From assembly GCF_002591895.1 (NCBI RefSeq), contig NZ_NISX01000003.1, positions 17,732-81,731 on the forward strand: a stretch of 64,000 nucleotides of DNA. The letters run 5' to 3'. Position numbers and translations under genes: made by a program. The notes under the pieces were generated by a model. It was not told where the DNA came from, made no database searches, and saw only the letters and a program-made list of their open reading frames with translations. The stretch comes from Lacimicrobium alkaliphilum (GTDB lineage Bacteria; Pseudomonadota; Gammaproteobacteria; Enterobacterales; Alteromonadaceae). This document shows, one piece after another, positions 53,008-62,441 of this stretch (positions are counted from its first letter, which is position 1; every line of letters starts with the position of its first letter).

Positions 53008-53523
53008 CTACTTACCCGGATGCAGCTGGCCACAGGCCTTGCACGTGCGCAGTTGCTCATTCTGCTGAAAAGCGCTGAACAGCGGCGGCAGGTCGTTAAC
53101 AATAGAAACCAGTTCAACCTGCACTTCGTGCAACAGGTGATTGCAGTTCAGGCAGTACCAGCGAAACGCATCTTTTTTCCCTTCAGGACGTTTGGGCTCT
53201 ATCACCAGGCATAAGCTGTCGGCTTCCGGGCGCTGTGGGGAGTGTGGAACATAGGGCGGCAACAGAAACACATCGCCTTCTTTTAGCTCCAGTTTATACG
53301 GCCCTTCTTGGCCCATAATGTTGAGGTAGGCGTTGCCTTTGAACTGGTAAAAGAATTCTTCAACCGGGTCCACATGATAATCGAGGCGGTGATTGGGGCC
53401 GCCGACAACAGTACACATCATGTCGGCATCTTCCCAGATCATGGCATTGTTGACCGGAGGCTTTAGCTTACTTTGGTTCTGTTCCAGCCACTGCTGGAAA
53501 TTAAAGGCTTTTAACTGACTCAT
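53008..53523 (-). CDS. nbaC: 3-hydroxyanthranilate 3,4-dioxygenase
   Basis: This extradiol cupin enzyme opens 3-hydroxyanthranilate to 2-amino-3-carboxymuconate semialdehyde. The 171-residue chain has iron ligands in [12 protein letters not shown] (His, Glu) and VPHSPQRPE (His), and the rubredoxin-like second metal site of the bacterial form, CLNC and CKAC near the C terminus. AAGGA precedes the ATG, which overlaps the deaminase stop by four bases. Confidence 0.95.
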   Translation of the reverse strand: MSQLKAFNFQQWLEQNQSKLKPPVNNAMIWEDADMMCTVVGGPNHRLDYHVDPVEEFFYQFKGNAYLNIMGQEGPYKLELKEGDVFLLPPYVPHSPQRPEADSLCLVIEPKRPEGKKDAFRWYCLNCNHLLHEVQVELVSIVNDLPPLFSAFQQNEQLRTCKACGQLHPGK

Positions 53524-53957
53524 TTGATGTCCTTGTTTTGCGCCAGAGGGCAGTATGCGACCCCCTTTATTTCAATCAGAAGATGAGGATGGGGTAGCTG
53601 ATGCACCGCAACGGTGGTACGCACCGGCCCCTGGGTGTCAAAGTATTCGGCGTACACCTGGTTATAACCACCGAAATCATTCATATTCACCAGAAACGTA
53701 TTCAGTTCTACCAGATCCGTTAACGTCGCCCCTTCAGCAGCGAGGATATCGGCGATATTGTCGAGCACGGCTCGGGTCTGAACGCGGATGTCCAGCGTCG
53801 TGGTACCCATTGCATCGGCCGTTGCACCGGCAATACTGTTGTCCGGCAATCGTGAACTGGTGCCTGAGATAAACAGAAAATCTCCGGCCCGTTTAATATG
53901 GGGAAAAGCCCCTCTTGGGGTCGCTTTACCTTTGACAAGCGTAGCGGAAGAACTCAT
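53520..53957 (-). CDS. nbaF: 2-aminomuconate deaminase (RidA/YjgF family)
   Basis: This 145-residue RidA-fold protein ([18 protein letters not shown] by its ends FPHIK and ISGTSS, then [21 protein letters not shown] by ends VRTTV and IEIKG) is the 2-aminomuconate deaminase of this pathway type, giving 4-oxalocrotonate plus ammonia. Its start overlaps the decarboxylase stop and its stop overlaps nbaC. General RidA imine-hydrolysis activity would also fit, but the position makes the deaminase role clear. Confidence 0.88.
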   Translation of the reverse strand: MSSSATLVKGKATPRGAFPHIKRAGDFLFISGTSSRLPDNSIAGATADAMGTTTLDIRVQTRAVLDNIADILAAEGATLTDLVELNTFLVNMNDFGGYNQVYAEYFDTQGPVRTTVAVHQLPHPHLLIEIKGVAYCPLAQNKDIK

Positions 53958-54757
53958 GCGCTCCCTCCCTGTTTAGGGTCTGATGTGTACAAATGTACAT
54001 CGCCCAGCCCTGAGGTTTTCAACTGAATATGGCTGTTAGCAGGTAACGCCTGTGCAGCAGTAGCGGCACCGGCCAGAACCGTCCATCCGGCTTCCAGACA
54101 CAGGCCGGACTCACCTGCCAGCCGCGCGGCTTCAACCAGTGAACGATAAGGGTTACCCAGAATCGCCGACGACGACCCGACTTCTTTGGCACGGCCATTA
54201 ATGTTCAGAATCATCGCCTGATTAGCGATATTTTCACCAGGCGAACACCAGGGCCCTAAAACAAAGGCCGACGAAGAGGAATTATCGGCCACCACATCCG
54301 TCAGCGAAAACTTAAAATTGGCATAGCGGGAATCAATGATTTCAAGCGCGGGAGCAATACCGTCTACCGCCGCCATCGCCTCGGTGAGGCTGACTTTGCC
54401 TTTTAAAGACGTTTTCAGCCTGAAGGCAATTTCTGGCTCAATGCGCGGATGCACATAATGCTGCATATTCAGCATGCCCCCTTCGACCAATTGCATACTG
54501 TCGGTTAACTGACCCCAGATAAGATCCTCGACCCCCATCTGCACCATCTTGGCGCGGCTGGTGAAGCCCATTTTGACACCGACCAGTTTCTCTTTTCGTG
54601 ACAAACGTCTGGCAATGCTGGCTTGTTGAATCTGATAGGCCTGCGACAGATTGATCTCAGGATAATCCTGACTCAGTTGTGGTGTGGCAGTGGCAGTGAT
54701 GGCCGCCTTGTCCAACCGTTCTGCGAGTTGCTGAGTTTGATGCTGTTTATTGTTCAT
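53954..54757 (-). CDS. nbaG: 4-oxalocrotonate decarboxylase
   Basis: This 267-residue member of the FAH/hydratase superfamily decarboxylates 2-oxohex-3-enedioate (4-oxalocrotonate) to 2-hydroxypenta-2,4-dienoate (2-oxopent-4-enoate). The motif [24 protein letters not shown] identifies the decarboxylase (DmpH/XylI) branch, quoted by its ends VGVKMGF and DLIWG. Metal ligands are in IEPEIAF and the ALEIIDSR aspartate. It overlaps both neighbours by four bases and probably forms a complex with the hydratase encoded just upstream. Confidence 0.93.
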   Translation of the reverse strand: MNNKQHQTQQLAERLDKAAITATATPQLSQDYPEINLSQAYQIQQASIARRLSRKEKLVGVKMGFTSRAKMVQMGVEDLIWGQLTDSMQLVEGGMLNMQHYVHPRIEPEIAFRLKTSLKGKVSLTEAMAAVDGIAPALEIIDSRYANFKFSLTDVVADNSSSSAFVLGPWCSPGENIANQAMILNINGRAKEVGSSSAILGNPYRSLVEAARLAGESGLCLEAGWTVLAGAATAAQALPANSHIQLKTSGLGDVHLYTSDPKQGGSA

Positions 54758-55572
54758 GACGACTCTCCTGCAACCGGATTTTCAGCAAAATAAGCACTGA
54801 CATTACCCAGCCCACTGATATTGCAATCGAACACATCTCCGGGTTGTGCAGGCACCATGGGGCCCAGAGCACCGGTCAGTATTGTATCGCCTTCCCGAAG
54901 AGGCTGACCGAATCGACTCATGGTTCTGGCCAGCCATAATGCGGCACTCAGAGGATTCCCCAGACAGGCGACACCCGCCCCGGTGGATACCGGCTCACCC
55001 CGTTTCCATAAGGTCATGGAACAGGTTTTCAGGTCAAGCTGGCTGAGACTCACCGGTTGACTGCCAAGTACATACAAACCGCTTGAGGCATTATCGGCGA
55101 TGGTATCGAGGATATTGATATCCCAGTCGGCAATGCGGCTGTCAACGATCTCCAGTGCTGGCAAGGCAAAAGCCGTGGCACGAATGACATCAGCAATGGT
55201 GGGCTGCTCCATGGCCAGATCTCTTTCCAGCACCAATGCAACCTCCGCCTCAATCTTCGGCTGCAGTAACAGCGAAGAAGAGATTTCTTCGCCTTCAGCA
55301 ATGGCCATGTCGGCAAACAGGGCACCAAAATCCGGTTGGTCAACACCCAGTTGTGTCTGCACCACGGCGGATGTCAGACCGATCTTACGGCCCACCAGAC
55401 GGCGGCCTTGCTGCTGCCAGTGGCGGGTATTGAGATTCTGAACCCTGTAAGCAGACTCCAGATCCTGTTCTGCAAGCATTGTCCGGACTGGCTTACAGGG
55501 AGCCCCCGACTCTGCCGCCTGGCGCAATTGCTCGGCGGCCTGCTGTTCTGCGTCGCTGCGACTTGTTGTCAT
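54754..55572 (-). CDS. nbaH: 2-oxopent-4-enoate hydratase
   Basis: This enzyme adds water to 2-hydroxypenta-2,4-dienoate to give 4-hydroxy-2-oxovalerate. The 272-residue chain has VGRKIGLTS and QLGVDQPDFGALF, the hydratase (DmpE/MhpD) branch marker, and metal ligands in KIEAEVALVLE and the EIVDSRI aspartate. ATG 55572 has AGAGG upstream; a GTG at 55578 is also open. It is the paralogue and usual complex partner of the following decarboxylase. Confidence 0.93.
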   Translation of the reverse strand: MTTSRSDAEQQAAEQLRQAAESGAPCKPVRTMLAEQDLESAYRVQNLNTRHWQQQGRRLVGRKIGLTSAVVQTQLGVDQPDFGALFADMAIAEGEEISSSLLLQPKIEAEVALVLERDLAMEQPTIADVIRATAFALPALEIVDSRIADWDINILDTIADNASSGLYVLGSQPVSLSQLDLKTCSMTLWKRGEPVSTGAGVACLGNPLSAALWLARTMSRFGQPLREGDTILTGALGPMVPAQPGDVFDCNISGLGNVSAYFAENPVAGESS

Positions 55573-55581
55573 ACTCACCTC

Positions 55582-57042
55582 TTATAATTTGATGCAAATA
55601 TTGCTGGGTTCGGCATAGAAATTCAGTGAATGCTGCCCGCCTTCACGGCCGATGCCGGACATCTTTACGCCCCCAAATGGCGTGCGCAGGTCTCGCAGAT
55701 ACCAGGTGTTAACCCACACCATACCGGCATCCATTTCTTTGGCGACCCGGTGGCCGCGGCTGATATCGCGGGTCCAGATGGCAGCGGCGAGACCATAACG
55801 GCTGTCATTGGCCAGGCTAATCGCTTGTTCTTCGGTGTCGAACGGCGTGATATGGCAGATGGGACCGAAAATCTCTTCTTTAATACACCGGGAAGACTCC
55901 GGTAATCCGGTGATAATCGTCGGTTCAACCCATGCCCCCTGATCCCGTTCATCGTCAAACCGTGGTACATCACCACCGGTTACAAAGGTCGCACCTTCTT
56001 CTCGTGCCAGACGGTAGTAGGACAACACCTTGTTCTTGTGCTCATTGGATATCAGCGGCCCCATATCGGTATCAGGATCTGTGGGCCAGCTGATTTTCAG
56101 GCGTTCAGCCTCGGCCTTGAGCCGTTTGACAAAGGTGTCAAATATGGCGCGATGCACATACACTCTTTCAGTGCACAGACACACCTGACCACCATTAGTG
56201 AAAACAGAACGGGCGGTTCCCGCTACGGCTTCATCCAGGTCGGCATCGTCAAAAATAATGGCGGCGTTTTTACCCCCTAACTCAAATGACAGGGGCTTAA
56301 CATGCTCTGCTGCAGAGCGCATAATCGCGCTGCCGGTGCGGGACTCACCGGTGAAGGTGATCGCATCAATCTGTTGATGGCCGGTCAGGAACTCGCCTGC
56401 AGAATTCGGCCCATAGCCATGGACCAGATTAAATACGCCCGGCGGAATACCCACATCGTGCATCACTTCTGCCAGCAAGGTCGCCGTGGAGGGCGTTTCC
56501 TCAGAAGGCTTGGCAACAATACAGTTCCCGGCCGCCAGAGCCGGTGCCAGCTTCCAGGTCAGCAATAATAACGGCAGATTCCAGGGCGCAATCACCGCCA
56601 CCACGCCAAGGGGCCGCGGTAAGCTGTAGTTGAGAGCACCTTTACCATCTGCTGTATCGGTGTGAAAACACTCGCTGGATGCGGTTTTTACCATATCCGC
56701 AAACACTCTGAAATTGGCGGCCCCCCGGGGAATATCAATAGTGGAAGCCTGTTGCAGCGATTTTCCTGTATCCGCCATCTCAGCCGCTACAAACTCATCA
56801 AACCTGGCTTCAATACCGTCGGCAACCTTGTAAAGAAGCTCAGCCCGCTGTTGCACTGACATGTTACCCCAGGGGCCTTTAAGGGCTTTTTTAGCGGCGC
56901 TGACAGCCTGATCAACAAGCTGCTGATCGGCCTCACTGACATGACCGATGGTCTTCCCGGACACCGGGCTGATATTGCGAAATTCGCGACAACCGCTGAC
57001 AAACTCTCCGGCGATATAGTTCTTCAATAATTTTGCAGTCAT
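55582..57042 (-). CDS. nbaE: 2-aminomuconic 6-semialdehyde dehydrogenase
   Basis: This 486-residue aldehyde dehydrogenase oxidises 2-aminomuconate semialdehyde to 2-aminomuconate with NAD+. The nucleophile is Cys288 (GGQVCLCTERVYV) and the general base lies in SFELGGKNAAI. It resembles hydroxymuconic semialdehyde dehydrogenases (DmpC/XylG). It is the first gene of the leftward operon nbaE-H-G-F-C-D-LVIVD and is divergent from the LysR gene. Confidence 0.92.
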   Translation of the reverse strand: MTAKLLKNYIAGEFVSGCREFRNISPVSGKTIGHVSEADQQLVDQAVSAAKKALKGPWGNMSVQQRAELLYKVADGIEARFDEFVAAEMADTGKSLQQASTIDIPRGAANFRVFADMVKTASSECFHTDTADGKGALNYSLPRPLGVVAVIAPWNLPLLLLTWKLAPALAAGNCIVAKPSEETPSTATLLAEVMHDVGIPPGVFNLVHGYGPNSAGEFLTGHQQIDAITFTGESRTGSAIMRSAAEHVKPLSFELGGKNAAIIFDDADLDEAVAGTARSVFTNGGQVCLCTERVYVHRAIFDTFVKRLKAEAERLKISWPTDPDTDMGPLISNEHKNKVLSYYRLAREEGATFVTGGDVPRFDDERDQGAWVEPTIITGLPESSRCIKEEIFGPICHITPFDTEEQAISLANDSRYGLAAAIWTRDISRGHRVAKEMDAGMVWVNTWYLRDLRTPFGGVKMSGIGREGGQHSLNFYAEPSNICIKL

Positions 57043-57322
57043 TCCCGGACTCTCAATAGTGGTTGCCTGGCAACCTGATTAAGGACTGAGAGTGACTTTA
57101 CAGACCGTTAACATAATATAAAAATAAAATTTGAGCGTTCAGGTATATATAAAATGTTATTTCTAAAAAGAGAATATGGCTGAGCATTTACGTGGATCAT
57201 CGGCGCTCAACCCACATTTTGCTTTGCCGGCAAGGCGACTAGGTATAATTTAATAGATAAAAAAATACATTATATATATATTTTACCTTATAGTAATGAT
57301 CGAATTCTGAGAGATAAATCTG
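57043..57322. promoter_or_regulatory. Divergent promoter region, LysR/nbaE
   Basis: This 280-base AT-rich region separates nbaE from the divergent LysR gene, the classic layout for LysR-controlled operons. It contains several ATA-rich tracts (57250-57290) but I could not single out a T-N11-A operator with confidence. Confidence 0.45.
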
Positions 57323-58270
57323 ATGACACCAGAGAAACTGCAACGGGACATGGTGGCCCGGATGAAGCTAAAGCATCTGAAATTATTGGTTACTGTTGGT
57401 GAGCAGTGCAATATTTTCAAAGCTGCACAGTTGATGAATATGGCGCAACCTGCCGCCACCAAGATCATCCGGGATATTGAATCTGCCTATGAGTTGACGT
57501 TATTTGAACGCTCATCCCGCGGCGTTACCCCGACCTTGTATGGTGAGGTTCTGATCAAGCATGCCAAGCTGGTATTGTCACAGATAAAGCATGTCAGTGA
57601 AGAACTTACGTCATTGCATGGCGGGCTATCGGGCCATGTAACTGTAGGAACGCTGATCACCGCCAGCCTGACGCTGCTGCCAAAAGCTCTGGTCAGATTG
57701 CGTGCAGAACGGCCGAATATTTCCGTGACGGTGATTGAAGGCACGCAGGATGTGTTACTGCCAGGGCTGGTGCAGGGCGATCTGGATATGGTGGTCGGGC
57801 GCATCCCGGAGCACCAGGATTATGACGGGCTCACTTCGGTGGAGCTTTACGAGGAACCCACCGTGATTGTCGCCCGCACCGGGCATCATCTGAGCAGTCG
57901 CGGAATACTCAGTCTGGAGGACTTACTGGAAGAGTCCTGGATCTTGCCTTCAGTGCAAACCTATCTGCGCCGGGAACTGGATCAGAATTTCCGGGATCAG
58001 GGCCTGCCCTCTCCGGTTCCGGTGGTTGAATCGGTGTCAGTACTTACTAACAGAACGCTATTGAGAGAGACTGACATGCTGGCGGCAATGCCCTATCAGA
58101 TTTTCAGAACCTATGAAAAACTGGGTGAGCTTTGCCGTTTGCCGGTACCCGATCTCGCCCGCAAAGGTCCGGTCGGAATTACAATGCGTACCAGCGGCGG
58201 ACTGACACCTGCAGCAGGTTGTCTGGTTGAGGATTTAAAGCTGGTAGCCGAAGAATTATCACGTGACTAA
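57323..58270 (+). CDS. LysR-family transcriptional regulator
   Basis: This 315-residue regulator has an N-terminal winged helix (about 14-75: KLKHLKLLVTVGE, then AQLMNMAQPAATKIIRDIE by its ends AQLMNM and IIRDIE) and a periplasmic-binding-type effector domain (about 100-305). It is GbpR/PcaQ-like. Divergent from the 3-hydroxyanthranilate operon, it probably activates it in response to a pathway intermediate. GAGAG lies upstream of the ATG. Confidence 0.9.
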   Translation: MTPEKLQRDMVARMKLKHLKLLVTVGEQCNIFKAAQLMNMAQPAATKIIRDIESAYELTLFERSSRGVTPTLYGEVLIKHAKLVLSQIKHVSEELTSLHGGLSGHVTVGTLITASLTLLPKALVRLRAERPNISVTVIEGTQDVLLPGLVQGDLDMVVGRIPEHQDYDGLTSVELYEEPTVIVARTGHHLSSRGILSLEDLLEESWILPSVQTYLRRELDQNFRDQGLPSPVPVVESVSVLTNRTLLRETDMLAAMPYQIFRTYEKLGELCRLPVPDLARKGPVGITMRTSGGLTPAAGCLVEDLKLVAEELSRD

Positions 58271-58372
58271 AGGCAAAGCTGCAGAACAAAAGTCTCATTA
58301 AACAGTAATAAAGGTTTACCCGGAATCTCTTTAGCCTTTAAATAGCCAGTGTATTTACCAATTCTGGTGGCT

Positions 58373-59761
58373 ATGCAGGAATTTCAGTTAGGTCAATGGC
58401 GGGTAAGTCCCGCGCGCAATCAACTGCAATGCGAACAACAAATTAACAGCATAGAGCACACGCCTATGCAGCTGTTGTTATATCTGGTGCATCACCGTGA
58501 CCGGTTAGTCAGTAAGGATGAACTGCTCGAGCATGTCTGGGCAGGCAAAGTGGTCAGTGACGATGCCCTGACCGTTGCCATCAGTCAGATCCGTAAAGCT
58601 CTGGGCGACAATGCCCGCCATCCTGAATATATTAAAACCTTTCCCGGTAAGGGGTATCAGCTGATTGCACCGGTCAGCCTGCCTGTCACAGTAGCGGCTG
58701 AAACAACACCGGTCAGAAAAACCTATCCCATGCCGATCTGGTTTCTGACACTTTTCACTATCACCCTGGTAGGAATTCTGGGTTGGTTTGCGACCATGGA
58801 CATCTCGTCAGAGCAGACAGATTTTCCGCCCCGGGCACTGGACGCCTATCAGCAAGGGCGTTTTCTTTTAGCACAACACAACCCGGATAAAGCGCAGCAG
58901 GCAGAGACATTGTTCAGCCGCGCCTATGAACTGGCACCGGATATGGGTAAGGCATTGTGGGGTATGGCCGAAGCCCGGCTCAGGCAACCGGATGCAGAAC
59001 AGCAGGCAGTTGAACACTGGTTGCAACAGTCAATGAAACTGGCTCCGGAATTTGCACCAGCACAACTGACTCTGGCCCAGTATCACTTTACCCGTACCTG
59101 GCAGTTTGCAGAAGCTGAAAAGGCCTTCCAGCATGCGCTTAAGCTGGCCCCTGAATACAGCCAGAGTCATTTACTCTATGCCCAGTTTCTGCTCGCCAGG
59201 CGTCAGTTCGATGCTGCCCTAGAGCATATCCGCGAGTATATAAGCCTGGCCCCGCAGAACTATGCTCAGCCCGTGGTCGCCTGGGTATATACGATGATGG
59301 GCAAGCATCAGCTGGCGCTGGATGAACTGGATAAGATCGCCAGTCTGAGCGAGCCGCAACTGAGTTATCATATTTCCGCTCAGGCGGTGCTTGAAAATAT
59401 GGGCCGTGAGGGTGAATCCTTTAAGCATCTTAAGATTATTCTGCAACAAGGTGGTTTCAATGAACTGCAGCTCACGGCAGCGACAGAACGTTTTCAGCTG
59501 TCGGGACTAAGCGGAGTGTATCAGTGGTTACTGAAGAATGATGACAACCGGAATATTGGCCAGTATCAGCCACCGCTTTCCCATGCCCGTTATGCGGTAA
59601 AAGCCGGCGACCATGCACTGGCATTGGAAAAACTGCGCCAGGCGGTTGCCCAGAAACAAACCGAAGTGCTCTGGCTGGGTGCCGATCCGGCCTATGCGGC
59701 GTTACATTCACTACCCGAATTCGAGCAACTGGCAGAACAAATTGGAATTCTAAGCAACTGA
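58373..59761 (+). CDS. Winged-helix (CadC/ToxR-type) protein with a TPR domain
   Basis: This protein of about 462 residues has an N-terminal OmpR-type winged helix (about 1-100, with VVSDDALTVAISQIRKALGD by ends VVSDDA and KALGD), one transmembrane helix (about 125-145: MPIWFLTLFTITLVGILGWF) and periplasmic TPR-like repeats to the C terminus (AEALFSRAYELAPDMGKAL-like, AEKAFQHALKLAPEYSQSH). It is a membrane-bound one-component regulator. The target is unknown; it may control the downstream propeller protein. GTG 58349 is an alternative start. Confidence 0.8.
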   Translation: MQEFQLGQWRVSPARNQLQCEQQINSIEHTPMQLLLYLVHHRDRLVSKDELLEHVWAGKVVSDDALTVAISQIRKALGDNARHPEYIKTFPGKGYQLIAPVSLPVTVAAETTPVRKTYPMPIWFLTLFTITLVGILGWFATMDISSEQTDFPPRALDAYQQGRFLLAQHNPDKAQQAETLFSRAYELAPDMGKALWGMAEARLRQPDAEQQAVEHWLQQSMKLAPEFAPAQLTLAQYHFTRTWQFAEAEKAFQHALKLAPEYSQSHLLYAQFLLARRQFDAALEHIREYISLAPQNYAQPVVAWVYTMMGKHQLALDELDKIASLSEPQLSYHISAQAVLENMGREGESFKHLKIILQQGGFNELQLTAATERFQLSGLSGVYQWLLKNDDNRNIGQYQPPLSHARYAVKAGDHALALEKLRQAVAQKQTEVLWLGADPAYAALHSLPEFEQLAEQIGILSN

Positions 59762-59871
59762 TAAATAATGTTATTTATCTTTCCTCAGAAAGCTTAATCA
59801 CTGGCTCAGGACTTTCTCACCGACACAGTCCACGCTGGCTCCTGTTATCTAATCCTTATCAGGAGCACCGA

Positions 59872-61116
59872 ATGAAACTTTTATATGCAGTAGTGGCGTA
59901 TTTACTCTGTCTGCTGGCCACCCCCCTCAACGCTGCGGAACCACTGTGGCAACACCAGTTAGACGGTCCCATCAGCGGACAACCTCTGGTGACAGAGCGA
60001 GGCATCTATGTGACAGCCAATAAATCTTTGTATCAATTTAGCGCCGGTGGTGAGTTGCTTGAGCGTTTAGATTTTTCTTCCAGGCTTTATGCCACACCTG
60101 TGGCCTATCAGGATGGCTTGCTGATCCATGCCGAAGACGGCCTGTATGCGCTGGATCACGAGGGTAATCAACGCTGGCATCATTACAGTGTCGATGGCCC
60201 GTTAAAAACAGAAGGTCAGGGATGGGGCTGGGGAGAAGGCCTGTTCACTGATCCCTGGGCCTGGTATCGCTCATCCGTAACCATTAAAGGCGAGCAAGCT
60301 TATTATGGCACGGCCAGCGGAACCTATGCCGTACTGCTTAAAGATGGCAGCCGATTATGGCATTCCGATACCGGGGTAACCCATACCACTCCGTTGCTGG
60401 TCGCAGACAGATTGATTGTGGGCAGCTGGAATAACCATTTGTACGGCTTGGATCCGCAGACCGGCCAACGGATCTGGCATTTTGAAGGGGGAACCCCAAA
60501 AGGTGCCATGGCAGACTGGAATGGCTGGCTGGGATTTAACCTGGATCCGGTCGGTGATAACAAATCTGTCTATGTGGGTAACAGAGGCAGCTACTTTTAC
60601 CGTATCAGTGCCGCCACCGGCGATCTCATCTGGGCTGTTAAACAAGCCACCAGCTGGATCGGTTCGCCAGCCATTATCCACCAGGACAAAATATACTATG
60701 GCCTGTCAGACGGGCTGGGGTTGATGGTACAAAATAAATCCAGTGGCAATATTCAACAATTTATTCCCATGCCCCACTTAATATTTGCCGCACCAGTGGC
60801 AGCAAAGGAGCACATCTATTTTGCCACCCTTTCCGGTGAAGTGTTCGAGCTTAATAGCACAACAAGTGAATATCGACGTGTCTATCAGACCGGCACCAGC
60901 ACTAAAAACTACGCAGTTCATGTTAAGGAAGACGGCGGGCCCATCTACCAGAAGCGTCCGGTTGATATGACATCACATCTGGGGGCCCGGTGGCAGATAC
61001 AACAAATTTGGCAGGGGCTGGACAGCATACTGAGCCTTAGCTACCAACATGGCACACTCTATCTGGGCACGGCCACCGGTAAACTGATTAGCCTGCAAGT
61101 GGGGCAGGTTGATTGA
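59872..61116 (+). CDS. PQQ-type beta-propeller repeat protein, exported
   Basis: This 414-residue protein has a signal peptide (about 1-22, ending LNAAE) and repeated propeller blades with GxYxLD/G-x-x-xW patterns (GLYALDHEGNQRWH, HLYGLDPQTGQRIWHFEG, YFYRISAATGDLIWAV). It resembles PQQ_2/BamB-like propellers. The PQQ-dehydrogenase catalytic aspartate and tryptophan docking motif are not recognisable, so it is probably a binding or assembly protein and not an enzyme. It follows the winged-helix gene by 110 bases; GATAAAT-AATGTT-ATTTATC at 59760-59779 could be a weak terminator between them. Confidence 0.78.
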   Translation: MKLLYAVVAYLLCLLATPLNAAEPLWQHQLDGPISGQPLVTERGIYVTANKSLYQFSAGGELLERLDFSSRLYATPVAYQDGLLIHAEDGLYALDHEGNQRWHHYSVDGPLKTEGQGWGWGEGLFTDPWAWYRSSVTIKGEQAYYGTASGTYAVLLKDGSRLWHSDTGVTHTTPLLVADRLIVGSWNNHLYGLDPQTGQRIWHFEGGTPKGAMADWNGWLGFNLDPVGDNKSVYVGNRGSYFYRISAATGDLIWAVKQATSWIGSPAIIHQDKIYYGLSDGLGLMVQNKSSGNIQQFIPMPHLIFAAPVAAKEHIYFATLSGEVFELNSTTSEYRRVYQTGTSTKNYAVHVKEDGGPIYQKRPVDMTSHLGARWQIQQIWQGLDSILSLSYQHGTLYLGTATGKLISLQVGQVD

Positions 61117-61199
61117 ATCGGCCTGCAATCTTCAGCGCAGACTCTATATTTGCACTATGCTAAAAAACTGCCGAATAATTTGTCTGAGAGGCCGGGTTA

Positions 61200-61937
61200 G
61201 TGGTTAAAGGGAGCGGAATATTCACGCTGTTGTGCTGGTGCTGCCTGCTGAGTCCGCCGGTGCTGGCAAACGCATTGTGTCCTGAGCCCCTCACGCTGGT
61301 GTATACCGGTGACTGGCGCCCCTATATCTACCGCGAGAATGACAGTCGCTATTCCGGTCAGGATAAGACCTTGCTGGCTGAGGTGCTGGAACAGATGAAC
61401 TGTGAACTCAGCGTACTGCCGCTACCCGAGCGGCGGGTGGAAAAAGATCTGCTCACCGGCCGGATTGATGTGGTCATCGCGGCCAGCAAAAATACCCAGC
61501 GCCTCAGGCAGTTCTGGTTTTCTGTACCGTACCGGATTCAACACAATGTACTGGTGTATCGCCAGGATCAGCCACTGCCAGCCAATCCCTCTTTGCTCAG
61601 GGCCTGGATCACTAAAAGCCGCATAATCGCACTGAATGGTGGCGGCTGGTTTGGTCACGAAGTAGAACGATTAAAAAACTCTGAATATGGCCAACGGATA
61701 TTGCATCTTGAGTCTCTGGAATCACGACTGGAAATGCTGCGCCTCGGGCGGATTGATGGTTTTATTGACGACTTACTGGCGGTACAGGACTACATCAAAG
61801 CAGAAAACCTGACGGATTTGAAAATTGTTGAACAGCCGATACATGTTACCCCCCAACACTTTATGTTTAGCAAGGCAAGTTTAGACTCAGAATTCATTCA
61901 GGCTTTTAATCAGATTCTCATTGAGATGACAGACTGA
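61200..61937 (+). CDS. Periplasmic amino-acid-type solute-binding protein
   Basis: This 245-residue protein has a signal peptide (about 1-25, ending LANA) and the type 3 solute-binding fold: LTLVYTGDWRPYIYREN, then LPERRVEKDLLTGRIDVVIAA and LRLGRIDGFIDDLLAV (each shown by its ends). It binds small polar molecules, but no permease or ATPase is nearby, so it may be a sensor-type or orphan binding protein. The start is GTG at 61200 with GAGAGG upstream. Confidence 0.75.
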   Translation: MVKGSGIFTLLCWCCLLSPPVLANALCPEPLTLVYTGDWRPYIYRENDSRYSGQDKTLLAEVLEQMNCELSVLPLPERRVEKDLLTGRIDVVIAASKNTQRLRQFWFSVPYRIQHNVLVYRQDQPLPANPSLLRAWITKSRIIALNGGGWFGHEVERLKNSEYGQRILHLESLESRLEMLRLGRIDGFIDDLLAVQDYIKAENLTDLKIVEQPIHVTPQHFMFSKASLDSEFIQAFNQILIEMTD

Positions 61938-61957
61938 TAAAAATTTCCCCCCGGATT

Positions 61958-61976
61958 AAAAACTTACAGTTTTTTT
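61958..61976 (+). terminator. Hairpin with T run after the solute-binding protein
   Basis: AAAAACT pairs with AGTTTTT around a three-base loop and runs into TTTTTT, 21 bases after the stop codon. The short A/T stem makes it a weak but plausible terminator. Confidence 0.45.
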
Positions 61977-61986
61977 CACTCAGACA

Positions 61987-62014
61987 CTTGAGATCATACC
62001 GGCCATCCCCATCT
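61987..62014 (+). promoter_or_regulatory. Heat-shock (sigma-32) promoter of groESL
   Basis: CTTGAGA (61987-61993) and CCCCATCT (62007-62014) are spaced by 13 bases, matching the sigma-32 consensus CTTGAAA-N(11-15)-CCCCATNT. The site lies about 105 bases before groES, as in other gammaproteobacteria. Confidence 0.85.
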
Positions 62015-62119
62015 TGGCTGTCAGTAAAGATTCCGACTGGCAGGCGAGCCTGTAGTCATACATTCCCCGAGTGATCGGGACTTATCCATAGATATTGGTA
62101 ATTTTCAGGAGATTTGAGA

Positions 62120-62413
62120 ATGAAAATCCGTCCTTTACACGATCGCGTTATCATCAAGCGCCAAGAGCAAGAGAGCAAGTCTGCTGGAGGTATCGTACTG
62201 ACTGGCTCTGCTGCCGAGAAGTCTACCCGTGGTGAGATCATTGCCGTTGGTAATGGTCGCATCCTTGAAAATGGCGAAGTAAAAGCCCTGGATGTGAAAG
62301 TGGGCGACAGCGTAATTTTCAATGATGGCTACGGCGTCAAAACAGAAAAAATGGATGGCGAAGAAGTGCTTATCATGAGCGAAAGCGACATCCTGGCTGT
62401 AGTTGAAGCCTGA
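62120..62413 (+). CDS. groS: Co-chaperonin GroES
   Basis: GroES is the heptameric lid of the GroEL folding chamber. The 97-residue length is standard. The N-terminal [14 protein letters not shown], the mobile loop [16 protein letters not shown] and the roof-loop region are all present. ATG 62120 has AGGAG upstream; a TTG two codons earlier is not needed. It is co-transcribed with groEL from the sigma-32 promoter. Confidence 0.98.
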   Translation: MKIRPLHDRVIIKRQEQESKSAGGIVLTGSAAEKSTRGEIIAVGNGRILENGEVKALDVKVGDSVIFNDGYGVKTEKMDGEEVLIMSESDILAVVEA

Positions 62414-62441
62414 TACGGCCCATTGATTTAACTGAATTTAG

